Shown piece after piece: positions 17,342 through 25,582 of a DNA stretch of 37,242 nucleotides. Every line of letters starts with the position of its first letter. Position 1 is the stretch's first letter. This DNA is from JAJQCI01 sp964388305 (lineage in GTDB: Bacteria; Bacillota; Clostridia; Lachnospirales; CAG-274), in NCBI GenBank assembly GCA_964388305.1, contig CAYMAA010000003.1:1-37242 (forward strand). Reading direction: 5' to 3'. The notes under the pieces were generated by a model. It was not told where the DNA came from, searched no databases, and saw nothing but the letters and a program-made list of their open reading frames with translations. A program made the position numbers and the translations under genes.

Positions 17342-18333
17342 CTGCTTTCATTTCCATTAACGGAAGCGCTTATAATGGCAACCTTATCGCAAACATCATT
17401 TATGGGGCTGTAGTCCAAATCAAGCTCTTTTGCCGCATTTATGTTTACCGCAGCATTAGATGCGGCTAATGTTGTAACTCCTAAATCCTTAACTTCTTTT
17501 TTGTTTATAACTATGTCCACAACACGGTCTGCCGCAGCATAACCGGCTTTTTCCAAATTATCCCCGTAAGCGGCAAAAGCGCCGTGCTTTGTAAAAACAG
17601 CGGAGGTTGTATAATGAGGTATGCCTGCCTGTGTTAAAATTCCGCTGACATTTTCCTCTGCGGAAAGCACAACGCCGTCCTCCGGAGAAAACACAGCCTC
17701 CGCTCCCTCTTGTGAAAGCAGACTTGCCGCCTCCTCAGCCTCCGAGCTGTTTTCGGCTGTCTTTTCAATATATTTTATTCCCAGGCTCTCACACTCTTCC
17801 TTTGCCTGCTCCGCATAATAGCTGCTGTATTTATCGTTTCCGTTATATAATATACCCACAGCTTCAAGCTCAGGCTGTACCGCTTTAATCATATCAAACA
17901 CAACGCCTGTATTCTGCTCGTAATATATGCAGGCATTGTAAGCAAGCTCCTTTTTAAGCTCATAGCTGTTTGTAATGTAAATTACGGGCAAATCCGTTTC
18001 TTCATTAAAAAGAATTTCCGAAGCTCTGCTGTCCGCCGTTATAACAACATCGGTATTTTCTGCATCAATGCCGTCAACAGCCGCTTTAAACTTATCCTCG
18101 TCATTTTCGCCGCAGATAAAATTAATGCTTATGCCGGTATTTCTTTCCTTGCCTATTCTTGTAAGCTTCTCCTCCAAAGCAGAGTCTATTTCCTGCGTTG
18201 CGGCATTATCCTCAAAGCAAAGCACCTCAACATTGTAGCTTTCCTTTTTAATAACCTCCGAGCCGCCTTTTCCGCAGCCTGCCAAGCATAAAATACCTGC
18301 CGCCAAAATTAAAATGTTGGTTTTTTTCTTCAT
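17338..18333 (-). CDS. ABC-type substrate-binding lipoprotein at the end of the his operon
   Basis: 331 residues with a lipoprotein signal (CLAGC, lipidated Cys20). The rest matches the ABC_sub_bind family that includes streptococcal TrpX: DVVITADSRASEI, LPVIYITNSYE, AVGILYNGNDKYSSYYAEQA, FSPEDGVVLSAEE, a family binding amino acids or related ligands. It starts 32 bases after hisE with an AAAGGAGAG site, and no promoter or terminator is seen in the gap, so it is likely the last gene of the histidine transcript. No permease or ATPase gene is adjacent, unlike the TrpXYZ arrangement. The ligand is unknown; histidine or a precursor is only an inference from position. Confidence 0.87.
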   Translation of the reverse strand: MKKKTNILILAAGILCLAGCGKGGSEVIKKESYNVEVLCFEDNAATQEIDSALEEKLTRIGKERNTGISINFICGENDEDKFKAAVDGIDAENTDVVITADSRASEILFNEETDLPVIYITNSYELKKELAYNACIYYEQNTGVVFDMIKAVQPELEAVGILYNGNDKYSSYYAEQAKEECESLGIKYIEKTAENSSEAEEAASLLSQEGAEAVFSPEDGVVLSAEENVSGILTQAGIPHYTTSAVFTKHGAFAAYGDNLEKAGYAAADRVVDIVINKKEVKDLGVTTLAASNAAVNINAAKELDLDYSPINDVCDKVAIISASVNGNESS

Positions 18334-18365
18334 TGTTATCTCTCCTTTTGCAAAAAATACAACAA

Positions 18366-18728
18366 TCAGTTTATTTTTGTTTCGTCCGTTCTGTTTTCGG
18401 CTTTTCGCTTTGCTTCTTTTTCAATATTCATATTCTCACGCTTACGTCTTTCTTCAAGCTCTTTGGCAATATCCTGCCAGTCCAGTCCCATTTCAGCCAT
18501 AAGCACCTCCGCATGAAAAATAACATCGCAAATTTCCCCCACGGTTTCCTGCTTATTGTTGTTTTTTGCCGCAATAACAACCTCCGTTGCCTCTTCACCA
18601 ATCTTTTTAAGTATTTTGTCCGTACCCTTTTTAAAAAGATAGCTTGTATAGCTGCCCTCGGAGGGGTTTAACTGCCTTTCCTTAATTACCTTAAACTCAT
18701 CAAGTAAAGCCTTTTCAATGCCGCTCAT
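18366..18728 (-). CDS. hisE: Phosphoribosyl-ATP pyrophosphatase
   Basis: Hydrolyses phosphoribosyl-ATP to phosphoribosyl-AMP (step 2 of histidine synthesis). 120 residues; all-alpha MazG-like fold with GEEATEVVIAAKNN and GEICDVIFHAEVLM carrying the metal-binding acidic residues. The preferred ATG (18726-18728) lies seven bases after AAAGGAG; an ATG two codons upstream directly abuts that site. It follows the hisI stop by two bases. HisI and HisE are separate here, whereas many bacteria have them fused. Confidence 0.94.
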   Translation of the reverse strand: MSGIEKALLDEFKVIKERQLNPSEGSYTSYLFKKGTDKILKKIGEEATEVVIAAKNNNKQETVGEICDVIFHAEVLMAEMGLDWQDIAKELEERRKRENMNIEKEAKRKAENRTDETKIN

Positions 18729-18730
18729 AT

Positions 18731-19090
18731 TCATTCTCCTTTAAAATCCCCTATTTTTCTGTAAAAACAGGAATAGCTGCCCGTATGACAAGCCGCCCCC
18801 TCCTGCTCAACAAGCAAAAGAACAGTGTCGCAGTCGCAATCATACCTTATTTCCTTAACGTGCTGAAAATGCCCCGAGGTTTCCCCCTTTATCCAAAGCT
18901 TTTGCCTGCTTCTGCTCCAATATGTGCCTTTTCCCGTTTTCAGGGTAGTGTCAAAAGCCTCTTTGTTCATATAAGCAAGCATAAGCACCTCCCCCGTTTC
19001 ACAGTCCTGCACAATGGCAGGTATAAGTCCGCAGGAGTTAAATTTAAGTGCAACCTCACTGCTAAGTGTATCAATAATTTTTGTTTTCAT
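18731..19090 (-). CDS. hisI: Phosphoribosyl-AMP cyclohydrolase
   Basis: Opens the adenine ring of phosphoribosyl-AMP (step 3). 119 residues with the expected core: MLAYMNKEAF, TYWSRSRQKLWIKGETSG, then the zinc and magnesium site DCDCD and the distal EGAACHTG cysteine. The start lies four bases after hisF with GAGGTAAGG upstream. Free-standing enzyme within the his operon. Confidence 0.96.
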   Translation of the reverse strand: MKTKIIDTLSSEVALKFNSCGLIPAIVQDCETGEVLMLAYMNKEAFDTTLKTGKGTYWSRSRQKLWIKGETSGHFQHVKEIRYDCDCDTVLLLVEQEGAACHTGSYSCFYRKIGDFKGE

Positions 19091-19094
19091 AGCC

Positions 19095-19856
19095 TTACCT
19101 CAATCTGACAGGCACGCCCCTGCGCGCAAGATATTCTTTAAGCTCAATCATATCCAGCTCTCTGTAATGAAAAAGCGATGCCGCCAGCGCCGCCTCAGCT
19201 CCCCCTGCGGTTAAAGCATCATAAAAATGCTCCTTTGCGCCTGCTCCGCCTGATGCAATTACGGGAATATTCACCGCTTGAGAAACCGCCCTTGTAAGCT
19301 CAATATCATACCCCGCCTTTGTTCCGTCACAATCCATGCTTGTAAGCAAAATTTCTCCCGCTCCCAGCCTTTCCGCCAAAACCGCCCATTCAACGGCGTC
19401 TTTGCCCGTATTAACTCTTCCGCCGTTTAAATATACGTCAAAGCCTCCGTCATTCCGCCTTTTAGCATCTATGGCAACCACAACGCATTGAGCGCCAAAC
19501 CTGAGCGCCGCCTCGGTAATAAGCTCGGGTCTTTTAAGCGCTGCGGAGTTCACTGAAATTTTGTCCGCCCCTGCCGAAAGAATTTCCCTGAAATCCTCAA
19601 CCGTTCTTATGCCTCCGCCAACGGTAAGAGGTATAAAAACCTGCTCGGCTGTTCTTGCAACCACGTCCGTTATAATACTCCTTGCATCGGATGACGCCGT
19701 AATATCCAAAAACACAATCTCGTCCGCAAGGCTTTTGTTGTACATGGCGGCAACCTCCACAGGGTCGCCGGCATCTCTTAAATTAACAAAATTAACACCT
19801 TTAACAACTCTGCCGTTGTTTACGTCCAAACAGGGAATAATTCTTTTAGTAAGCAT
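19095..19856 (-). CDS. hisF: Imidazole glycerol phosphate synthase, cyclase subunit
   Basis: A (beta/alpha)8 barrel that closes the imidazole ring using ammonia supplied by HisH. 253 residues beginning MLTKRIIPCLDV with catalytic Asp11; GGGIRTVEDF, GADKISVNS and IASGGAGA phosphate-binding segments are visible. A GTG three codons upstream is also in frame, but the ATG at 19856 is better spaced from GGGGTG and matches the usual HisF N-terminus. Directly follows hisA. Confidence 0.96.
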   Translation of the reverse strand: MLTKRIIPCLDVNNGRVVKGVNFVNLRDAGDPVEVAAMYNKSLADEIVFLDITASSDARSIITDVVARTAEQVFIPLTVGGGIRTVEDFREILSAGADKISVNSAALKRPELITEAALRFGAQCVVVAIDAKRRNDGGFDVYLNGGRVNTGKDAVEWAVLAERLGAGEILLTSMDCDGTKAGYDIELTRAVSQAVNIPVIASGGAGAKEHFYDALTAGGAEAALAASLFHYRELDMIELKEYLARRGVPVRLR

Positions 19857-19861
19857 ATTCC

Positions 19862-20578
19862 TCACCCCTTAAATTTTTCAAGCGCCTGCTCTAAGTTCAG
19901 TGCGCCGTTGTAAAGAGCCTTGCCTATAATAACACCGTAAGCGCCTGCTTTTTTGCACCCCTCAATGTCCGCCATGGAAGAAACCCCTCCCGATGCAATA
20001 ACATCAAGTCCCGTTTTTTCAATAAGCTCCTTTGTTGCCGTAAGGTTCGGCCCGCACATCATTCCGTCTTTGGATATGTCCGTATAAATAATTACTTTTA
20101 CTCCATATTCCTTCATTTTAAGAGCCAGCTCCACAGCTGTAATGCCGCTAACCTCTTTCCAGCCCTTAATGGCAACAAGTCCGTTTTTTGCGTCAATGCC
20201 AACGGCAATTTTGTCCCCGTAAAGGTCGCAGGCAGCCTTTACAAGCCGGGGGTTGGTAACGGCAGCCGTTCCTATAATAACTCTGTCCGCTCCGGCGTTA
20301 ATTCTTTCGGTAACATCATCTAAACAGCGTACTCCGCCCCCTGTTTGTATTTTCAAATCAAAGCGTGACTTAATTTCTTTAATTATATCCGTTATGCAGC
20401 TTTTGCCGTATCTTGCGCCGTCCAAATCCACAATATGCAAAATATTGCTGCCGCACTCTGCCCAGTTTTTTGCCGCCTCTACAGGGCTCTCGTTAAAAAC
20501 CGTAGCCTTGTCGTAATCTCCCTGTAACAGTCTTACGGCTTTTCCGCCAAGCACATCTACAGCAGGATAAATAAACAT
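19862..20578 (-). CDS. hisA: ProFAR isomerase
   Basis: Isomerises N'-ProFAR to PRFAR (step 4). 238 residues, (beta/alpha)8 barrel, homologous to HisF: MFIYPAVDVLGGKAVRLLQG with catalytic Asp8, QTGGGVRCLDDV, YTDISKDGMM with the second catalytic Asp, and ASGGVSSMADI. A 31-base gap separates it from hisH, with AAAGG upstream of the ATG. Confidence 0.96.
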   Translation of the reverse strand: MFIYPAVDVLGGKAVRLLQGDYDKATVFNESPVEAAKNWAECGSNILHIVDLDGARYGKSCITDIIKEIKSRFDLKIQTGGGVRCLDDVTERINAGADRVIIGTAAVTNPRLVKAACDLYGDKIAVGIDAKNGLVAIKGWKEVSGITAVELALKMKEYGVKVIIYTDISKDGMMCGPNLTATKELIEKTGLDVIASGGVSSMADIEGCKKAGAYGVIIGKALYNGALNLEQALEKFKG

Positions 20579-20609
20579 AGTACCAAACCTTTCAAAAATT
20601 TTTATAAAT

Positions 20610-21221
20610 TTATAAAACAGAAAAATTCCTCAATATCTGCAAACCCGTATCTCCGCTTTTTTCCGGGTGAAACTGCACCGCAAAAATGTTGTCCTTCTGC
20701 ACGGCAACCTGAATTTCCTTTCCGTAAAACGCAGTGGCGCTTACAACAGGCGCAGCTGTTTGCAAATGGTAGGAATGAACAAAATAAACATAAGGATTTT
20801 CCTCGATATTTTCAAATAAGGGAGCTTTCATTTTAACGTTAAGACTGTTCCAGCCAATTTGAGGTATCTTAACTCCCTCGGGCAGCTTAACAACCTCTCC
20901 CTGTATAAGTCCCAGTCCCTTATGCTCGCCGTTTTCATAGCTTTTATCAAAAATCATCTGCATACCAAGGCAAATACCCAAAAAATACTTTCCCTGTTTA
21001 ATGCTTTCGCAAACAGCCTCGTCAAAGCCTGTTTTATGTATAAAATTCATGGCGTCCTCAAAGGCTCCGACCCCGGGCAAAACAACCTTTCCGCAGTCCT
21101 TCAGCTCTTTCGGGTCTTTTACAATAACCGCTTCCCGCCCTATAAAATTAAATGCCTTTTGTACACTGCGCAAATTGCCCATGGTATAGTCAATTATGCC
21201 AATTTTCCCGGTAAAACTCAT
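20610..21221 (-). CDS. hisH: Imidazole glycerol phosphate synthase, glutaminase subunit
   Basis: Class I glutamine amidotransferase that feeds ammonia to HisF. 203 residues with the triad Cys84 (GICLGMQ), His185 and Glu187 (QFHPEKSG), and an N-terminus IGIIDYTMGNLRSVQKAF typical of HisH. The ATG shares one base with the hisB stop (TAATG), implying coupled translation. Confidence 0.97.
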   Translation of the reverse strand: MSFTGKIGIIDYTMGNLRSVQKAFNFIGREAVIVKDPKELKDCGKVVLPGVGAFEDAMNFIHKTGFDEAVCESIKQGKYFLGICLGMQMIFDKSYENGEHKGLGLIQGEVVKLPEGVKIPQIGWNSLNVKMKAPLFENIEENPYVYFVHSYHLQTAAPVVSATAFYGKEIQVAVQKDNIFAVQFHPEKSGDTGLQILRNFSVL

Positions 21222-21811
21222 TATTCAAGCATCCCCTTTGTAGAAAGCGTACCCTCAACTCTCGGGTCAATTTCCGTTGCCATATCCAAAGCCTTACCAA
21301 ATGCCTTAAATATGCCCTCCGCAATGTGGTGGTTGTTTTTACCGCTTAAAAGTTTAATGTGCAGGTTCATTCCGCAATTTGAGGAAACCGCCCTGAAAAA
21401 CTCCTCCACCATTTCAGTATCAAACAAGCCTAAAGCAGGCACGGTAAATTCAGCGTCAAAAACAAAAACATCTCTTCCGCTTAAATCCATGGAGCAAAGC
21501 ACAAGCGCCTCGTCCATAGGTATAACCGCATAGCCGTAACGCCTTATGCCTGCTTTATCTCCCAATGCTTTCGCAATGCACTTTCCGAAAACAATGCCCA
21601 CGTCCTCAACGGTATGATGACAGTCCACGTCCAAATCACCGTCGCAGCTTATACCCAAATCCAAAAAGCCATGCCTGCTTATGTGTGTTAGCATATGGTC
21701 GAAAAATCCTATACCCGTATCTATGGAACATTCTCCCCTGCCGTCAATATCCAAATGCATACTTATTTTAGTTTCCAGTGTGTTTCTTTCCAAAGATGCT
21801 GTTCTGTTCAT
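21221..21811 (-). CDS. hisB: Imidazoleglycerol-phosphate dehydratase
   Basis: Mn-dependent dehydratase making imidazole acetol phosphate. 196 residues, single-function form lacking the N-terminal phosphatase domain of enterobacterial HisB. Metal-binding repeats are visible: DHMLTHISRHG, DCHHTVEDVG and KNNHHIAEGIFKAFGKAL. The ATG overlaps the hisD stop by four bases (ATGA). The aminotransferase HisC and a histidinol phosphatase are not present in this operon. Confidence 0.97.
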   Translation of the reverse strand: MNRTASLERNTLETKISMHLDIDGRGECSIDTGIGFFDHMLTHISRHGFLDLGISCDGDLDVDCHHTVEDVGIVFGKCIAKALGDKAGIRRYGYAVIPMDEALVLCSMDLSGRDVFVFDAEFTVPALGLFDTEMVEEFFRAVSSNCGMNLHIKLLSGKNNHHIAEGIFKAFGKALDMATEIDPRVEGTLSTKGMLE

Positions 21812-23118
21812 AGGCTGTTCTCCTTATTATCTTTAAGCCTTACCCTTATGGAGTTTGCGTGGGCGGTCAGCCCCTCCGCATTGGCAAATGCAATAATGTC
21901 CTCTCCCAAATTGCTGAGAGCGTCCTGCGAAAATGATATTAAACTGGTTTTTTTAATAAAATCGTCAATAGAAAGAGGCGAGAAAAATCTTGCCGTTCCT
22001 CCCGTAGGCAAAACGTGGTTCGGCCCTGCCATATAATCTCCCAAAGGCTCGGGACTGTAATGCCCTAAAAATACAGCGCCTGCATTTTTAATGTATCTCA
22101 GTGCGGAAAAAGGCTCGGCAACGGATAACTCCAAATGCTCGGGAGCTACAAGGTTTGAAAGCCCGCAGGCCTGTTTAATGTCCTTAACAATTACAATTCC
22201 GCAATAATTTTCAAGAGATTTTTCTATAATTTCCCGTCTTTCAAGCAAAGCCGCCTGTTTGTAAACCTCATGGTAAACTTCCTTTGCCAGCCTTTCGCTT
22301 GTGGTAATAAGTATGGCGGACGCCATTTCGTCATGCTCCGCCTGAGAGAGCAAATCCGCCGCCACATACTCCGCCTTTGCACTTTCGTCCGCAATTACAA
22401 GAATTTCACTGGGGCCTGCAACAGAGTCTATATTAACATAGCCGAACACACTTCTTTTGGCGGTTGCCACAAAAATATTGCCCGGGCCTGTAATCTTGTC
22501 CGCCTTTTCAACGCTTTCAGTGCCAAAAGCCAGCGCGGCAATCGCCTGTGCGCCGCCGCATTTGTAAATCACGTCCGCCCCTGCAATATCCGCCGCAACA
22601 ACGGTTGTGGGATAAACCTTTCCGCCGCTGTCTGCCGGAGTCATCATCAAAATTCTGCCAACCCCGGCAACACGGGCAGGTATAATATTCATAAGCACAC
22701 TGGAGGGATAAGCCGCCTTTCCTCCGGGAACATAAACCCCTGCTTTTTCAAGGGGTCTTATAAGCTGTCCAAGCATTTCCCCTTTCTCATTAGGTTCAAG
22801 CCAGCTGTTCAGCTTTTGCTTTTCGTGGTAGTTCTTTATTCTTTCCGCCGCCCTTTTAATTACCCTGATAAGCTCAGGGTCAACGGCATTGTAAGCCTCC
22901 TCGATTTCTTCCCTGCTTACAATGAGATTACCCCTGTTTACATTAAATCCGTCAAATTTTTTTGTATATTCAAAAAGAGCCTCGTCGCCCCTTTCTCTTA
23001 TATCCTTAATTATGCCGTCAACAATTTCCTGCACATTGCTTTTGCCCTGTGCGGAACGGTTAAACAGCTTTTCGGCAAGCCGTTTTCCGCTTTCTTCTCC
23101 GTATTTTATAATTTCCAT
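21808..23118 (-). CDS. hisD: Histidinol dehydrogenase
   Basis: Zinc enzyme oxidising histidinol to histidine in two NAD-dependent steps. 436 residues from the preferred ATG at 23118 (AGAGGTG seven bases upstream); a GTG two codons earlier is also in frame. Signatures: VYVPGGKAAYPSSVLM, GPGNIFVATAKR, IDSVAGPSEILVIAD, LLSQAEHDEMA and the C-terminal APEHLEL and GPNHVLPTGGTARF. Starts two bases after the hisG stop. Confidence 0.97.
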   Translation of the reverse strand: MEIIKYGEESGKRLAEKLFNRSAQGKSNVQEIVDGIIKDIRERGDEALFEYTKKFDGFNVNRGNLIVSREEIEEAYNAVDPELIRVIKRAAERIKNYHEKQKLNSWLEPNEKGEMLGQLIRPLEKAGVYVPGGKAAYPSSVLMNIIPARVAGVGRILMMTPADSGGKVYPTTVVAADIAGADVIYKCGGAQAIAALAFGTESVEKADKITGPGNIFVATAKRSVFGYVNIDSVAGPSEILVIADESAKAEYVAADLLSQAEHDEMASAILITTSERLAKEVYHEVYKQAALLERREIIEKSLENYCGIVIVKDIKQACGLSNLVAPEHLELSVAEPFSALRYIKNAGAVFLGHYSPEPLGDYMAGPNHVLPTGGTARFFSPLSIDDFIKKTSLISFSQDALSNLGEDIIAFANAEGLTAHANSIRVRLKDNKENSL

Positions 23119-23120
23119 AA

Positions 23121-23756
23121 TCACTCACCTCTGACAGACCTTAACCCCTGTATAATTTCGTTTATTCTTCCGTACTTCATTTTCATGCTTACTCTGTTTA
23201 CGGTAAGTCTTGCGGAAACGGGACAAATCTCCTCCAAAACCTCCAGTCCGTTTGCTTTAAGGGTAGAGCCTGTTTCAACAATATCAACAATAACGTCCGT
23301 AAGTCCCACAATGGGCGCCAACTCTACCGAGCCGTTAAGCTTAACAAACTCCACCGTCTGATGCTTTTTGTTAAAGTAGTAGTCCTTTGCGATATTAAGA
23401 TATTTTGTGGCAACCCTTAAATTATTGCTGCCAAGCCTTTCCTTAACATCCGCAGGCCCCGCAACGGCAAAGCGGCATTTTCCAAACCCCAGATCCATTA
23501 CCTGATAAATGTTTCGGTGTTCCTCCAAAAGAGTATCCCTTCCCACAATGCCAATATCCGCCGCGCCATACTCCACATAAGTAGGCACATCTTGAGCTTT
23601 TGCCAAAAAAAACCTGTATTTAAGCTCCTCGTTGGTAAATATCAGCTTTCGGCTGTCCTCTTTCATTTCATCGCAATTTATGCCTATTTTGCCCAAAAGC
23701 TCCATCGCCTTTTCAGCAAGCCTGCCTTTGGCAAGAGCAAATGTAATATATTCCAT
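23121..23756 (-). CDS. hisG: ATP phosphoribosyltransferase, short-form catalytic subunit
   Basis: First committed enzyme: condenses ATP with PRPP. 211 residues, the short HisG form that lacks the C-terminal regulatory domain and requires HisZ, encoded just upstream. Motifs: ITFALAKGRLAEKAMELLG at the start, YGAADIGIVGRD, GPADVKERLG, RVATKYLNIAKDYY and VDIVETGSTLKANGLEV (PRPP loop). GGAGG precedes the ATG and 27 bases separate it from hisZ. Confidence 0.97.
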   Translation of the reverse strand: MEYITFALAKGRLAEKAMELLGKIGINCDEMKEDSRKLIFTNEELKYRFFLAKAQDVPTYVEYGAADIGIVGRDTLLEEHRNIYQVMDLGFGKCRFAVAGPADVKERLGSNNLRVATKYLNIAKDYYFNKKHQTVEFVKLNGSVELAPIVGLTDVIVDIVETGSTLKANGLEVLEEICPVSARLTVNRVSMKMKYGRINEIIQGLRSVRGE

Positions 23757-23783
23757 AAAAACAATCCTCCAAACAGAGCAGTG

Positions 23784-25037
23784 TTATCTCTCCGCATCTA
23801 AAAGGTCATCTATTTTCATAGTATCCTCACAACCCTCGTTTATATTGTATATTTTAACATTTTCATCATCAATAAAATAAAGTATTCCGCCGTAGCCTTT
23901 TTTGTGAGCATACTCTAAGCCGTCATCTATTCCGCCGAAAAAGTTTTCAATGTTCATACCGCTTTTTCTTAAAATTCTGCCTGCTTTAAGTGCGCAAAAC
24001 TTGCCCTCATCAGTATAAACAAGGAGAGTATCCGCCTTTTTGGTGCTAAAGCTTATGCTGTTTGTTTCCAAAACAGGCATAAGCTCGTTTATTTTAACCG
24101 CAAAGCCAACTGCGGAAAAATCCCCGTCAAAGCTCCTGCAAAGCCTGTCATACCGTCCTCCGCTCAATATGGAGTAACCCGTACCCAAGGCATAGCCTCT
24201 GAAAATAATTCCAGTATAATATTCAAACTGCGGCACAATGCCAAGGTCAAAGCAAATATATTTTTCCATTTCGCAGCCCTTTAAAATGCCGTAAAGCTCT
24301 TTTAAATGAGAAATTGCTCCCACGGATAATGAATTTTTAAAAAGCTTTTCCGCTCTGTCCAAAACGGAGACATCCCCCAGGCATACAGAGAGATTATCGA
24401 AAAACGCCTTGTAGTCCTCCCCAATGTCAAGCTCTTTTATTATTTCGGAAACAGTTATATAATCCTTATCCAAAATGGCAGCCACAATTTTTTCTCTGTC
24501 GCTTTCGCAAATGCCTGCCTCTTCCATTGCCCCTTCCAAAAAACTTGCGTGACCGATGTCTATTTTAAAATCCGTAAGGTTCAGGTTTAAAAGACTGCCT
24601 ATTGCGGTTATAAGCACCTCCGCATCTCCGTTTATGCCCTCAATGCCGAAAAGCTCAATGCCCGCTTGAGTAAGCTCCCTTTGCTTTCCCTGATTGTTTT
24701 CATTATATCTGAAAATATTTTCAATATAATAAAACCTCAGCGGCATATCCTCGTTTTTAAAAGCCGTTGCCGCCATTCTGCAAATTGCGGGTGTCATATC
24801 CGAGCGTAAAACAAGCAGCTCTCCCTCTCTGGAAATAAACCTGTACTTTTCACTGCCCTCAACAGAGCCTATATTGTCAAAAACCTCTTCATACTCCAAT
24901 GTGGGGGTAGTTACCCTTTTGTAGCCGTAGCTTATAAAAACCTTTTCTATATTCTTTTCAATTTTGCGCTTATAAGCACATTCATCGGGTTTAAAGTCCT
25001 TAACACCCTCAGGCGTGTGCAGTCTTTTATTTATCAT
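23784..25037 (-). CDS. hisZ: ATP phosphoribosyltransferase regulatory subunit HisZ
   Basis: Histidyl-tRNA-synthetase paralogue that forms a complex with short HisG and gives histidine feedback control. 417 residues: LHTPEGVKDFKPDE, YKRVTTPTLEYEEVF, LVLRSDMTPAICRMAAT, IELFGIEGINGDAEV and EYYTGIIFRGYA are class II synthetase-like segments. Genuine histidyl-tRNA synthetase motifs such as LVRGLDYYTG are altered and its position before short hisG supports HisZ. The ATG at 25037 has GGGAG eight bases upstream; an in-frame TTG nine codons earlier is rejected. First gene of the operon. Confidence 0.94.
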   Translation of the reverse strand: MINKRLHTPEGVKDFKPDECAYKRKIEKNIEKVFISYGYKRVTTPTLEYEEVFDNIGSVEGSEKYRFISREGELLVLRSDMTPAICRMAATAFKNEDMPLRFYYIENIFRYNENNQGKQRELTQAGIELFGIEGINGDAEVLITAIGSLLNLNLTDFKIDIGHASFLEGAMEEAGICESDREKIVAAILDKDYITVSEIIKELDIGEDYKAFFDNLSVCLGDVSVLDRAEKLFKNSLSVGAISHLKELYGILKGCEMEKYICFDLGIVPQFEYYTGIIFRGYALGTGYSILSGGRYDRLCRSFDGDFSAVGFAVKINELMPVLETNSISFSTKKADTLLVYTDEGKFCALKAGRILRKSGMNIENFFGGIDDGLEYAHKKGYGGILYFIDDENVKIYNINEGCEDTMKIDDLLDAER

Positions 25038-25080
25038 AACAAAATCTCCCTTACACTTTGCCAAAGCTGATAAATCGTTT

Positions 25081-25106
25081 GAATATATTATATTTTAAAT
25101 ATATTC
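25081..25106. promoter_or_regulatory. Inverted repeat over the his promoter, possible operator
   Basis: GAATATAT (25081-25088) and ATATATTC (25099-25106) are perfect inverted copies separated by ten bases, covering the -10 box and most of the spacer. Such placement would suit a repressor. AT-richness makes chance occurrence a real alternative. Confidence 0.45.
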
Positions 25107-25115
25107 CATTGTCAA
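25087..25115 (-). promoter_or_regulatory. Perfect-consensus sigma-A promoter for the his operon
   Basis: Minus-strand TTGACA (25110-25115) and TATAAT (25087-25092) separated by exactly 17 bases. The predicted start near 25080 leaves a leader of only about 43 bases, too short for a T-box or a histidine-rich leader peptide. Confidence 0.88.
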
Positions 25116-25129
25116 TAAAAATACTTGAA

Positions 25130-25582
25130 TTATGGCTCTTTACTATCCAAAGCCTTTTTTAACAGCTTTTCAAAGCCTTCCTTAAAGCTCAAATCGTTTT
25201 TTAAGCTCCTTGCTTTAATTCTTCCGCTTCTGCGTCCGTGCCGTCTGATTTCTCTGCTTATATGCCTGCGAAAAAGCATATCGTCAATGTTACTGTCATT
25301 ATATGTAAATCCGTTTTGGTTTATAGCAAAAATTTCTTTTCCAAGGCACATAGCTCCCAAGCCATAGTCCTGCGTAACAACCAAATCCCCCTTAACAGCG
25401 TGGTTTATAATGTAAAAATCCACACTGTCCTTACCCTTTTCAACACTCACACACTTACAGTCCGTTCTGCTTAAAATGTGTGCCGTATCGCATACATAAA
25501 TAACCTCTATGCCGAATTTTTCGCAAGCCTTAATCACCATATCCGCAACGGGACAGCCGTCACCGTCAATAAAAACTCTCAT
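25130..25582 (-). CDS. YaiI/YqxD-family (DUF188) protein
   Basis: 150 residues matching the DUF188 family, a PIN-like fold of unknown function: MRVFIDGDGCPVADMV at the start, then VDFYIINHAVKGDLVVTQDYGLGAM, and NIDDMLFRRHISREIRRHGRRSGR near the end. Conserved acidic residues (Asp7, Asp9 and the TQDYGLG aspartate) suggest a nuclease-like metal site, but no activity is established. Its ATG overlaps the stop of the TraX-like gene by four bases, so the two form an operon. Confidence 0.93.
   Translation of the reverse strand: MRVFIDGDGCPVADMVIKACEKFGIEVIYVCDTAHILSRTDCKCVSVEKGKDSVDFYIINHAVKGDLVVTQDYGLGAMCLGKEIFAINQNGFTYNDSNIDDMLFRRHISREIRRHGRRSGRIKARSLKNDLSFKEGFEKLLKKALDSKEP

Noticed and set aside
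22270..23361. 363-codon open frame opposite hisD and hisG
   Set aside because: Antisense shadow of two confident his genes with no domain or ribosome site.
25038..25129. T-box or leader peptide upstream of hisZ
   Set aside because: The leader after the predicted start is about 43 bases, too short, and no T-box sequence or His-codon run is seen.
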